A stretch of DNA of 64,000 nucleotides, from assembly GCA_035610835.1 (NCBI GenBank), contig CM069454.1:5079618-5143617 (forward strand). Reading direction: 5' to 3'. The stretch's first letter is position 1. The number at the start of each line of letters is the position of its first letter. The stretch is from Ophiura sarsii (Eukaryota > Echinodermata > Ophiuroidea > Amphilepidida > Ophiuridae). The notes beneath the pieces are model-generated. The model did no database searches, was not told where the DNA came from, and saw only the letters and a list, made by a program, of their open reading frames with translations. Positions 1 to 11,329 of the stretch are shown one piece after another. The translations under genes and the position numbers were made by a program.

Positions 1-1126
1 ATATCCGCTCCACTAATATCATGTTCGCTTTTGCAGGTGACGGAATTTGCATTAACAGCAATTGGAAATATACTGTTTGAATAATGGGGCTATAATAAGT
101 AGTAGCCTATAAATCTGGGTCGCATACAAAATAATCCTCAGATAGTTTTCTAAAACCGAAAATGACTGTGGGAAGCCTAACAAAAGATAGTGGGTAGGTC
201 GTACTGCAACATCAGTACATATGGGTAATACGTATAATACTAGTAGCTTGTTAGACTTACACTACAGAGTGAGTCAAAATATTCAGGTCCCGTTTTCGAA
301 GAATCAGTAAACAACCTTCTTGTTTTGAAAAGTGTCAATTTTTAAATTGCATATAAATGTGTAAACACTGTTTCATACTTGGCGAATCATGGCAATACAC
401 AATTACAAACCAGAATTATTACATATTTTCGAAAAAGTACATGCAAAGTGTTCCACGGTATCAATGGTTATATTGTAGCCATATTGGTGTATTGGAGTAT
501 TGTTATACACAAATCTCAGAGACATCGTATACATATATATATATCATGTGAAACAATATTGCTGTCTCCATAAAACCACACAGTACATCAAACAATCACA
601 TTGAAAGTATGTAAACACTCAAATACAAAAGTACAAGCACTCATGAAAATTGATCTGAGACCAATGGATTATATTATATTTGTATATCATTATTATGGTT
701 ATATTTGCACTGGTTTCACTTCAATATTAACGCTTACTTAAAGGTACATGACCCGATCACTTTTTTGGGGGCTATGACTTTTTTCACATCAAGATATTTT
801 GGTATCAGAAGAATCCCCATATTTTTCTCATTATGTCTGTAAAATATTAGGGGGCCAGAAATGTTTCATTTGTTATAGGCTAAAATGTGGTGAATTACTG
901 CCGAGGTGGTTAACCACCAGCCAGTCTGTGTACTACTCAATGGGCACATGTCTTTTGACCTTGCGCTTCTAAAAATAGAACCATTGGAGTTATGCAACTC
1001 AAACTTTGGAATGCAACAATTTTAAGGATGCCCTTTCATGTAAAATAGAAAACATCAAGTTGAAAATCGGGTCATCTACCTTTAATAATTTGGCGACTAT
1101 CGTCTTACATACAATTCATTTTTTCA
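1..1126. other. No gene recognised
   Basis: AT-rich sequence with only short stop-bounded reading frames of low-complexity composition. I see no domain, RNA gene or repeat structure here. Confidence 0.5.
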
Positions 1127-1238
1127 CCCTAACCGTAACCGTAACCCTAACCCTAACCCTAACCCTAACCCTAACACTAACCCTAACCCTAACCCTAACA
1201 CTAACACTAACCCTAACCCTAACCTTAACCTTAACCCT
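1127..1238. repeat. Interstitial telomere-type (CCCTAA)n tract
   Basis: About 18 units of CCCTAA, the complement of the animal telomere repeat TTAGGG, with a few variants (CCGTAA, CACTAA, CCTTAA). Ordinary sequence continues for more than 1 kb on both sides, so this is an internal tract and not a chromosome end. It is translatable only because the tract has no stops; the resulting Leu-Thr run is not a gene. It could mark an old fusion or break repair, or be a microsatellite. Confidence 0.9.
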
Positions 1239-2033
1239 CTTATCTCAGCTCGGATGCCGCCATAGCGTCAAGACTTAGATCAGTTAAGTGAAAAACACCT
1301 ACTTATTAACACCTACGTATTATTCGGTTTCTATGGTTTAACCATGGTTAAATAAAAGAATAACACACTATAGCGATGGACGATGGGCAATTCGTGAAAT
1401 CAATAAAACGAAAAGAAGTAAGAGCTCAGTATATCATTATTTCGCCACTATATGATTTAAATTTCAGGCGCTAATTTCGGGCAGTGTTACATTGGAATAC
1501 CTCCTATATGATAAAATTGCAGTTTTCAAAGGACTTTGTTTTCATGTAGAGTTGATGTTCATACAACACGTTGTCACCGCGCAGCAAAAGCCCCATTGAT
1601 TCGTGAATACGCTTAAAGCAAACCCGCCTATACAACTATTTTGAACATTACTAGGTATTGGGACATTCTCACTGTAGGATGTCATGCTAGATGATGCCGG
1701 TATTGGCAAGTTCACACTATTGAAAGGTGTAGAGACCAGTACTTCCGTATCGTCAAATCATTCATATGTTATTCACACGATGAAAAAAGCCAATTTTCTC
1801 GCTAATAAACACGCTGGATTTACAATTATATGTGTAAGATTTTAAACCACCACATGATATTGCTTTCATTCATCCAGACATATTCCATCTCTTTACATCA
1901 TATTATACATTCAAACATTAATTACATAAATATATGTTATTATAGGTTATTATAGGCTATATAGGTGTTACAATTTCAATATCATTGTTAGATTTGTAGT
2001 GAATTGTAATAACTACCAGGCCCCGTAACAAGG

Positions 2034-2190
2034 GTGCACGCCCCCACCCCCCCCCCCCCCCCCCCTCTTCACCCTCAAACTCTAAAATGTCCCTCCAAGT
2101 CCCATAAAGGTGGGGGAAAATTAGAGAGCGAAACAATTGGGTTTTGTACGCATTTTTCGATGAAATGGGGGGGGGGGGGGGGGGTAATTC
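2034..2190. repeat. Paired poly-C and poly-G tracts (MITE-like)
   Basis: A run of about 19 C (near 2047-2065) is followed about 100 bp later by a run of about 18 G (near 2167-2184). The two can pair with each other. The layout resembles the G/C-tract hAT MITEs further along the window, but I could not find clean terminal repeats or a target duplication. Confidence 0.4.
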
Positions 2191-2221
2191 GTTTTATGTT
2201 TCTGCACCCTCACGAAAAAAG

Positions 2222-2287
2222 CAGGGAGGCATGTACACTGCCTAGTTTCAAGAAGAATTTGAAGTCTCATTTCTATCCATCATATTG
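2222..2287 (+). pseudogene. LINE ORF2 C-terminal scrap
   Basis: The last ~20 codons before a stop read like the end of many LINE ORF2 proteins, with the motif 'LPSFKKNLKSHFYPSY' matching the usual ending of a Phe-Lys pair followed by a short basic helix. No upstream RT sequence is attached; the poly-G tract precedes it. The fragment is very short, so the family is uncertain. Confidence 0.35.
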
Positions 2288-2289
2288 AC

Positions 2290-3370
2290 TCTGTTTGCAT
2301 TGTTCTATTTTGTTTTGTTTTGCTTTTTGCTTTAAGAAACATCACTCTGCCGAAAATTAATAATTAATAATTGTCCAGAAAAACAATTTGTTGTATATAA
2401 TATAATACTGAAATTGACTTAAATTTCACCAAATATTATCTAAAATAATATCTAATCATAATAATTATTATACACTCAGAATGAATACTTACACGAAAAC
2501 TCCAAATAAATGCCCCATGTCATAAGTCGGTGAACGTCATGCTTGTCCGCTCACATATTAAATTCACAGCACACATTCAGAAATTCCAATACGTTGGTAA
2601 TGATAGCACAATAAAGTCCAGCAACGGTGCCTAAATCGCCATGCTAATGCACTTCTTCATGGGAGTGTGAAAGCTTTATAATGAGTGTAATTAACTGGTG
2701 GAAGGTGGCTTTTTAATGACTGTAATTAACTCATAGACATGGTACGTTTTGCGACTCCATATATTTGGGCACAAAACGGGCGGAAAAGGTACTACACAGT
2801 TTTTGTGACGTGTACCCTTCAATATCCAAAAATGTATCTACACAGATAGACTCTCAGTACACATAGAAAAGGTCCAGCTAATTTAAATATCAATGTAGCT
2901 TTTCTTGCACCACTGAATCCTACGAACAATGACAGTGTTGTGTTATAACATAACACTGTGACTATTGATTGCCTGATCCATAAGAAGACCCATTGGTCTA
3001 AAGTATTTTTGGAGGGAAAAACTGTTATTTTACTCAGGACATACGTGACGAAAGTAACATTTTCTTCTCGTGCTGTGTATTGGAAATGCGACTTTTGAAA
3101 ATGGGATATTTTTCGTTAAATGGAGCTAATCATGGTTTATCTTTGTTGTTAGGGGGAAAATTTGGTATCAAATTATGCCTAAAAAATTCATCTAAATGCC
3201 TATTTAGCCTGTTTGGTCAAAACAAAATTGAATGTTACTCAAAATGACACAAACAAAGTGGTATACTTTCTTTTGTTGAACCCTTTATATACATTCTCTA
3301 TTCAAAATACACATCACAGAACATGTTGTTAGTATGATACGGTATACGAAACATTTCATAGGTATCTGAA
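2290..3370. other. No gene recognised
   Basis: AT-rich intergenic sequence without recognisable coding, RNA or repeat signals, up to the LINE fragment that follows. Confidence 0.5.
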
Positions 3371-3371
3371 C

Positions 3372-3984
3372 AGTGTAAAACATCACCCATATCTTGGCAA
3401 TCGAGCTGACACACAATCTTAAGTGGACTGAACACATAAATAATATCACTCTTAAAGCAAACAAAGTCCTCTGGTTTATTCGACGTAACCTGTGGAGATG
3501 CCCAACATCAATAAAACAACAGATGTACTTTGCATTAGTTCGGCCAATTCTCGAATACGCTTGTGTTGTTTGGGACCCCCATACCTCAGCAGACATTCAG
3601 AAAGTGGAGATGGTGCAAAGGAGGGCCGCACGTTTCGTATGCAACAACTATGAAAGATCAGAGGGTACAGTCACAGAATTATTAAGCAAAATGAACTGGT
3701 TATCACTTGAAAAACGTCGAAAGAACGCACGCCTTACTACAATGTATAAAATTCATAGCCAGGACATCGCGATTCCAATACCGGACTATATCAACAGACC
3801 AACGGCATTACAAACTCGTCAATATCATGCTTCAAAATTTAGTGTCATGGCTTCACATTCAAATGCGTATAAATTCAGTTTCTTCCCGCGTACAATATTG
3901 GACTGGAATGCACTACCGTCCTCATTACTCGACTGCAACAAACTAGTCTCCTTTAAAACTGGTCTTAGTAATTTAAGTAATTAA
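3372..3984 (+). pseudogene. LINE reverse transcriptase, C-terminal part
   Basis: A decayed non-LTR retrotransposon ORF2 covering the region after the RT catalytic core. Visible landmarks in order are LKWTEHINNI, KANKVLWFIRRNL, ALVRPILEYACVVWDPHT, VQRRAARFV, MNWLSLEKRR and FFPRTILDWNALP. This set is typical of CR1/Jockey-like LINEs (family knowledge). A one-base insertion near 3397 breaks the usual 'YLG' entry motif: frame 3372-3396 reads S-V-K-H-H-P-Y-L-G and coding then continues one frame over, so the ORF beginning at 3394 is not a true start. The RT active site is missing upstream (5' truncation). It ends at a TAA at 3982. It is a dead copy and not a host gene. Confidence 0.85.
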
Positions 3985-4189
3985 GTGTAATTGTAGTATG
4001 TATCTCTTGTGTGTATTTGGTACCATGTTTTCTGACTGACGTCTGTATTGTTTTCTCAATTAGATATTGTCTCTTGACAACTTTATTGAGTATGTTCATA
4101 GATATAGATAGATGTAGTTGTGCATAAATAGTGCCGTTTGTAGCTGGTTGATATCGTAGATTTTCAATGGTGAAAGAGAGGTAAAGTGT

Positions 4190-4560
4190 GTGTTATGCGT
4201 CGTGAATTGGTTGTTGTGCAAATGGCCCATATTTGAGAGATGTTTAAGCTGGCAAGTCTAAATTGTTAGTTTGAAGCCCATATTATGTTGCAGTAGCTGA
4301 GGTGTAACAGAACCAGGGTATTATAGAGTGATTTCAGAATGTGCCGTGGAAGATGATCCCTAACTCTGTAAATGGTACCGATGGCATGAGATGCCTTAGT
4401 GGTTATAGTATTTATGTGGTGGTTCCAAGTGAGCTTATCATCAATGGTGATGCCAAGAAATTTTGTGGGGTGAACTTGTGAGATGTCATGACTGTCAATT
4501 GTGATTTTGTGAGAGTAGTGGGGAGTTTTAGATGAGAGTTCTTGACAGTTTTGAGTACAT
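4190..4560 (-). pseudogene. LINE RT fragment on the minus strand
   Basis: Reading the minus strand gives a recognisable LINE RT segment: 'VHPTKFLGITIDDKLTW', then HHINTITTKASHAIGTIYRVR, then LYNTLVLLHLSYCNIIWAS before a stop. This is the connection region after the YxDD palm motif, the same segment as the plus-strand copy just upstream but from a different LINE lineage and facing the other way. Both ends are truncated. No microsatellite tail is seen. Confidence 0.75.
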
Positions 4561-4569
4561 TTTAGGGCA

Positions 4570-5493
4570 AATTTGGTCCAAAATCACACTGGTTGTTAGC
4601 GCCCAATGGCCTACCAATACACAAGCTATGAGAAAAATCTATTTTTTGACAAGTAGAATCAATTCTAAAAATTCTTATATTGCTTTATATGGTAATACAA
4701 AAATGTCAATATCTCCGCAACGGAAGGTGTGATTTGAGAAAGTCAAATTGTTTTAGAATCCTGAGACCATCCTCTATCAGTTTGTATGCATTGGAAACAT
4801 ATTAAAACAATAAAATATCCCCTAAAGTGTCTAATGTGAGGGAAAGATCTCCTGGTCGGGTGGAGGGGGGTTGTACACACTATATAGTGGTATACGTATG
4901 TGCCTGCTTTTTGGGGGTGCATTTTCACGATGGGTGGTAATCAGAAAGGTTTTTGATATATTAATGCCCCATCAATTCGGTGGAAAACTCTGGAGATTGG
5001 GGAGAATTACATCAAAATATCGGTGTTAATCAGGCATATATTCATACAATAGTTTAGGACCATGACTATTCACTTTTTTGTAATGGGTGAATTAAAATTT
5101 CATAAGCATGGTATATCCATCGGGTGTTGATTTTGCATTAATCAGGTATATTGAAAGTCGGAATTTCAAAATCTGGGAGGCACATCCACGTATGATTTTA
5201 GAACCCCCCCTCCATGAAATATCAAACTACATAAAATACTTGAATCTAGAATATACCCATTAGTAGGTTATAGTATTAGTATACATTTTATCATACGGAT
5301 TAATATTAAAAGCTTCATAATAAATGTTCTATACGAGTAATTATTGTCATGCCCATGATACACGTCCCCTGCTGATTCAATACTACTTGAGGATCTGTGC
5401 CATATAAAATCATATCAAAGTTAACTAGTTAATTGAATGCTTATAAAGTGCTAACATTATAACATCAAATATTACCTGCAGGAAAAATAATAA
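4570..5493. other. No gene recognised
   Basis: AT-rich spacer. No domain, RNA gene or clear repeat structure was seen. Confidence 0.45.
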
Positions 5494-5495
5494 TA

Positions 5496-6614
5496 CAGGG
5501 TGTCCCAAAAGTCTATGCACGTTTTTGAAGAGTCATATCTCATAAAATATAAATCATATGGTATAAATGTAACCCATATTTTGATAGACGAGATTTGGGA
5601 AATTATTTTGATACCAAACACAACCCTATTAGTGAACTCACAACATTATAAAACTGGTTGAAAGTTTTTGGCCGTGTGAGGCCCACCCATACCAAGTACT
5701 ACACATTGTTGCTAAAACAGATGCGCATAAATTAACGGTGTGAAAGCAACATTGCGCATTAGTCACAGTTCACTGCTTACCTTGCAACATTAATGTTATT
5801 ACCAAACTCTGTCACTCACAACATAAATAGGCGTAGTAGACAACATTGCACAGGAAAAGTCTTCACTCAAGATGGTTTACAGCATTGATAAGCGAATACA
5901 AATTGTATGGTTCTACGCTGAAACAAATTCAGTTCAACTTACTCAACAAAAGTTCAGAAAACATTTCAAAGTGAAACGCGCACCAGAAAGAATATCCATT
6001 CTGAAGTTGGTGGATAGATTTTTGAACACAGGAACAAGTGCATGATTTGTCTCGATGTGGTAGAAAAAAGACTGGTAGATCAACAAGTCACATTGATGTC
6101 ATAAGACATGCAGTAGCCAAAAGTCTATAGAGATCTATTCACTGTGTGATGTGTGTGTTCACTTTTCTGTTACGTTATTCAATTTGTTTGGTCTGTGTTT
6201 TTGCATTAGCACACTTCTCTGTATAAATGGAAAACACTTAAACTAGATTTCACTATAGAAACGAAAATTATGTGTGATATCGTTTGTTATTATGATGGGA
6301 TCACTGTAATGTAAAATTTTAAATATTACAATTGACGGATCACTTTCCGTGTAACCAACTCTACCCGTCTTTTTGTTAATCTCAATAGGTATGGATTTAT
6401 AAACTTTATTCCTCCGAGGTATAAAATTACATTTTTGCAGTAATACATATTTTACTTCTAGGGTGGCATTACAAACAGATGTTACTCCAATGTTTGGTAT
6501 CAAAATTATTTCCCACATCTCCTCTTTCTAAATATGTATTCATATTTTCAATACGACTTATATTTTGTGAAATACAAAGCTTCAAAGTCGTGCATAGACT
6601 TTTGGGACACCCTG
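5496..6614 (+). mobile_element. Tc1/mariner-type element, internally deleted
   Basis: The element is 1119 bp, bounded by TA dinucleotides (5494-5495 and 6615-6616) and by inverted repeats beginning CAGGGTGTCCCAAAAGTCTA. The inverted similarity extends, imperfectly, for about 135 bp from each end. The TA duplication and ITm-type ends are the basis of the call. Inside is a transposase N-terminal remnant (5872-6127) and then an abrupt switch to the right arm, so most of the transposase is deleted. It is non-autonomous. Confidence 0.88.
5872..6127 (+). pseudogene. Transposase N-terminal helix-turn-helix remnant
   Basis: From the ATG at 5872 a frame of 57 codons runs to TGA. It contains 'MVYSIDKRIQIVWFYAETNS' followed by a QQKFRKHFKVKR-type helix. 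After a one-base shift, coding continues as RCGRKKTGRSTSHIDVIRHAVAKS before a further stop. This is the DNA-binding helix-turn-helix module found at the start of IS630/Tc1/mariner-related transposases (family knowledge). The DDE catalytic domain is missing. It is a dead remnant inside the element at 5496-6614. Confidence 0.75.
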
Positions 6615-6616
6615 TA

Positions 6617-7787
6617 CATGTATAACAATCTATAATGCTAAATACGCGTTCACGACGATTCCCAATCTGATAGTACATTTGGAGAAACGTAATGTATGTT
6701 GCTAATCTTCTAGTAGAAGTCAACGGGTATGAATAATGAATTCTCTAAACCTCTTCAAACTGTCGCCACAACGACTTATTACCTACTTAATTAAGATCAG
6801 TTTAAAGAGACAATTCAAGATTGAATGAGTTTAATTACCTGAAGGGGGCTATCAATTCGAATGCTATCCACTATATTTCAGTTTCATTTATCATTCGAGA
6901 AATGAAATAAGAAGCAATTTACGAGCTCACTTTCAAACGTAGCAGAAGTCTTTTCACAAGTATACTTTAGGAGATACACAAGTACATATCAGGGATATCG
7001 CGAAATCTATGACGTATGATCAGCTAGGCAAACTGAGCGCGGGAGCTCGTGATAGGATTACGAGTAAACAGCGTTTATTACTAGAGAAGGTACGCGATTC
7101 TTTATTCAATCTCGTAATATGTTGGTCAAACTTAAGATTTAGTTAGTTTATTTAAAAACATGCGTTAAACTATCCTTATACCCATGTTTTAAGTTAAACA
7201 CCATTCAGTGAATCAAATCTTCGTGAATTGCGTTTAGTTAAACGACGTGTTTAAGGTCAAAGTTAAACACGTGTTTAGCTTAATAGCTTAGCTGGATGTT
7301 TGTCCACACACGCGACGGTTTAGATCAAAGAGGAAATTGATGACCTAAGAAACAATACTACAGCAATAAGCTTGAAGGTATTGTCAATAATGACAAGGAG
7401 AATAGCATTGGGTCACCTGTATTTCTTCATATCTTACACGGCAAGATACTTTTTATATTATGCATTCGTTATATTATGCATTCCGTCCTTTCCTCTGTTT
7501 TGTAGGTATTTCTATCACTGATTCAGTAATAGCATCACTAGTAGGCCTATAATACATGTTTGATAAAGTGTCGTATTTGTAATCATAAGAACACAGATTA
7601 TTGGTAGTTTTAGTTATTAGCTGCTGTTACCGAAATTTCGAGGGTAAAGCGCTGAGCATACTCCACAACGCTCGAACTCTTTGCGCTCTCACACATGCGT
7701 AGTAGCTTCCACCACAACAAAATCTACAACGCAAACTGATTGGAAAACAGTGGTAGCGCTTGCGCTCAGCGGCCGATCGTTGAGGAG
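6617..7787. other. No gene; short palindromic words near 7190-7290
   Basis: No coding sequence was recognised. Between about 7130 and 7290 the words GTTTAA and TTAAAC recur in both orientations, including the palindrome TAAACACGTGTTTA. This suggests a worn MITE, but I cannot define its ends. Confidence 0.35.
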
Positions 7788-7789
7788 TA

Positions 7790-8895
7790 CAGGGTGAGTA
7801 AAAAAAAATTGTACTCAACTTGAAGGATTATTAAAAAGAAATGTGAGCATATGCTACCCAAATTATTTTAATGGTAAGCAAGACCTATTAATTAGCTTTA
7901 ATAATAATTTTATTTGGTTAGAATTGGTTATGAGAAACTACTTTTACGCGTATTTGAATAAAAGTGGCCATTTTTAGATCCGAACAAGGTACCATCTTTG
8001 AAGGCTCAAATTCAATATCATCAGGTATTATAAAAAAGAACAAATTACAGTCCTGACAAAAGGTTCTAAAGTCTTCAAGTACTACGGCAACGTATTGACA
8101 ATGCATGTAGAGCCTTGCGTCGAAGAAGGATCTCCAGGCGCGCCATCAACAGCATGAAGACCAGAGCGAGACTTTGTATTAACAATAATGGTTGTCAAGT
8201 AGAAAAAAGAGCTGCTTGATTATTTGCATATTGCTGGACTTACCTGAAAACAAATTGTCTTCAAGAATGAATGTCCATGTAGAGAAAGAGAGAGAGACTT
8301 TTAATTTCCAGTCTTACTGTGGACATCGATATTTTGACCGTATCGAAGTCAATATCGAACATATTTATGAACAATAGGTGCAATGATATTTGTTATCAAA
8401 ATACTTTATTGTATATTTTATACAATATCAGATAGTCACTCATTTGGCCATTTTTTTCCATGTCCTCGTCTTGTTTATCATGTTTATGAAATCTATGGAT
8501 CATTTTAAATCCTTGCAATTACCCTAACTCACAAGTGGTGATACTATTTTATCTTTATTTCATGTTAAATAATGAGGAGAAACTCTGAACAAGGCTATTA
8601 TTTATTTAATTGGTTCAATAAATAGACTGTTTAATCCTTTACATGTTAATCCTAGTACACATTATTAAGCGCTCATTGAGCGTTAAATCACAAATTTGTT
8701 TGCTTTCAAAATTCAGTTCTTTTACAGAAATATTCATATCTACTAAACGGTACCTTATATTGCCGTGATGTTTTTTTGCCGATGATAGCAGATAAATGGC
8801 GTAATTTATTAAACTATTGGTTGCCTTAATTTTGTGGTCAGAAATATTTTTGATTTATTTTTCAATCAGAGTACACCTTTTTTTTACTCACCCTG
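7790..8895. mobile_element. Tc1/mariner-type non-autonomous element
   Basis: The element is 1106 bp, flanked by TA (7788-7789; 8896-8897). Its ends begin CAGGGTGAGTAAAAAAAA and are inverted copies of each other for about 25 bp. The plus strand around 8102-8219 decodes as a basic segment ending AINSMKTRARLCINNNGCQVE-like before a stop, which fits a decayed transposase C-terminus. No intact transposase remains. A right end of the same kind (AACTCACCCTGTA) recurs at 41702-41714. Confidence 0.8.
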
Positions 8896-9095
8896 TATGC
8901 AGAGTGCTTAACGGTTGCATAGCGTCGATTTCGGAGTGTCAAGATTCATGATGGTTTCCCCTACATTGTTTGCATCGTATGCACCCATTTTTCATCTCTT
9001 AATATTCTGTTGTAGCTGTTTTTCTTACAATAGTAATTTTCTCTGTCGCTACATGGTCTGTAATCAGCTGGTAATGTCTGATTTCTACATTATAT

Positions 9096-9845
9096 ACGGC
9101 CGAGTGCACCAATGGCGAGTACCTAAGGAATAGTTCTACCTCGCTATAAGTGAGAGGTAAGTCATAATTTTGAGAGCGCCAAAGCGGAGTAAGCTATAGG
9201 CTAGTAAACACCGATTAATTTACGCTAAATGTTATACCTATCCGGATCAAATAGTAAGTTAGAGTATAAAGTTATGCTGCTGTAACTATCGATGCTAAAT
9301 AATTGCAAGGTCACATAAAGGGGTCATTTATTTAGTCATTTATTTAGTGTTTTTTAATGTTATATACGAATGGTTTATTTTAGCATCAACAATTGTCAAC
9401 GGGAAACAAAAAACCTTGGACAATTAGTAAATGTTGGTCAAAATATGACCCAAAATCGGTGCGATTAGAGTTTGAATGGGCAAAAGGAGTTGATCTAAAT
9501 TTTGAATAAAAGTATTCACCAAATTGCATGAATGGAGTTTCAAAAATACAACATCTTTCAGCTTAATATGAGGGGTCACATCCCACCTCAGATAGACACC
9601 CCCTGTGTATGTAAGCGAATCATCTTCTCTAATGTCCACAACAAATTTACGCCACTGCTAGAATCGATTGACCTGCCACAACTTACTCTTGGGTCTGGTC
9701 AGGTATAAGATTTAGCGTGAATTACTCCTAAGTTACTAGCCTATAGCCTACCCCGGTTTGGTGCTCTCAAAATGTTGGGTTACGCCTCAGTTACTTGCAA
9801 GGTAGCGCTATTCTTCAGTTACTCCCCATTGGTGCACTCAGCCGT
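9096..9845. mobile_element. MITE with ~110-bp imperfect inverted repeats
   Basis: The left arm (9096-9215) and right arm (9730-9845) are inverted copies. Both start (A)CGGCYGAGTGCACCAATGG and share the block GCTATAGGCTAGTAA at the inner edge, with several indels between. The ~510-bp interior has no coding signal. I could not settle the target duplication, so no superfamily is assigned. Confidence 0.75.
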
Positions 9846-10630
9846 CTCATGTTTTTAAACAATACCTGCATTTCGCATAGCTTTATTACTAAAAATACTA
9901 AGAATTGTTCAGGTTTCTTCTGAGACAAACAATTTTGGCCTTATTTACACATACAGTGCTCCGTAAGAAAATTTAATCTGAACGAGAACATACTAAATGC
10001 GGATTTCCGAGCACGCAGAAGTCATCTCATATTATAGTCAAAGAGCGCAATATTAAATTAGAGATTTCTTGTGCAGTCCAGCATGCTAAGCAACACTTGG
10101 GCAACACTACATCGGGAACTGGGCTTTTCTCCCAATCAAACAGCCAAACCTTTGTTAAAGTAATTAACAGCTGGAGGCAAACTTGGCCCTATATATGAAA
10201 AGAAGTTGAATCCCAACTAAAATATTTATTAAAAAAAAATCAAGAATCTTTAAGAAAAACCAGAGAGGATCGAATTGAAGTCATTTCAATTGTACTACTT
10301 GCAGCAGGATTTTCTTAAAGACCCTTGTTTAAAAAAATTATGAGCCTTTCTATAATTTAATGTTAATGGGGACTGGTGACATAAATCAGTGGTCATGTGA
10401 TGAAAGTGAAGCATGTTGGGTTTGCTCAAGAAATCTTGTTTGGCATAAAAGGAAGTCGCGAGCTTGACAATGGAATGGGAAGTGATGACGGGATACGACG
10501 GTCAATGAAGAAATCATATTCAATTCTAAATATGACTTGGTCAAAATGGGTTCCTCTAACGCCCAATGAACGAGGTCCAAACTCGAAACCGATACGTCAG
10601 AATTTATGAATCTACTATAGTGACGAACCA
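9846..10630. other. No gene recognised
   Basis: Several overlapping open frames lie around 10386-10718 on both strands, but none has recognisable domains and their composition follows the repeat next to them. I do not support a gene here. Confidence 0.45.
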
Positions 10631-10667
10631 ATTTGAAGATGCAGGAAGCGATGAACAGTGTTGTAGT

Positions 10668-10785
10668 TGAGTCCTCATCATCCGAGTCCGAGTCCTTGAG
10701 AAAAGAACTCGAGTCCAAGTCCGATTCCTTGCAAATTTCTGATGTCCAAGTCCGAGTCCTCAGTATCCGAGTCCGAGTCCTTATG
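10668..10785. repeat. Degenerate GAGTCC hexamer repeat
   Basis: GAGTCC and CGAGTCCGAGTCC words recur about a dozen times with interruptions. The repeat leaves a Ser/Glu-rich open frame on the plus strand and a Ser/Asp-rich one on the minus strand, which explains both ORFs. Confidence 0.7.
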
Positions 10786-10869
10786 TATCAAATTCAAGCC
10801 GCAGTTCACCAATATCAACGTTTTCTTAATCAGAATTTCAGTTCTATACTGTTTACTTGTAATTAAAGT

Positions 10870-11329
10870 ATAATCACAGTCAGTTAAGTAACTTATTAAC
10901 TTATTAGGCTTATGCTGGCTTTGTGGTTGTTCTTTTATTTACAAACTACAATTATTTGCATGTACAATTACCTATTAATCATGTGAAGGATGTGATGTAA
11001 TAAGCTAAAGAAGTAAATTATTGCTATTGCTAAGGCTAATAATTCTGATAAAAGCCAGGATATAATTTAATATTCTGTTTTTAAAGCAATACTAAAATGA
11101 CAATATCTTTGGATTTGGGAGTACTGACATTGAACTAAGCATGTCAGTAAAATAAGGCTATGAAAATGAAACATGGAAGAAAATTGATTATTGTATTGCT
11201 TGACAACACCCGAAAGCAGTTTTCAATATACCGGCAAATTAGTTTTGCTAGCGGCACTGCGGAATTCGGTCCCACAGCAAAACAAAATTCAGGTTAATTA
11301 ATAATAATAACTAGCGGGTATCCGCGCAA
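10870..11329. other. No gene recognised
   Basis: AT-rich spacer; nothing recognisable was seen. Confidence 0.45.

Noticed and set aside
1006..1278. Open frame with a long Leu-Thr run
   Set aside because: It is the translation of the telomere-type repeat.
10386..10866. Ser/Glu- and Ser/Asp-rich frames on both strands
   Set aside because: They are produced by the GAGTCC hexamer repeat, with no domain outside it.
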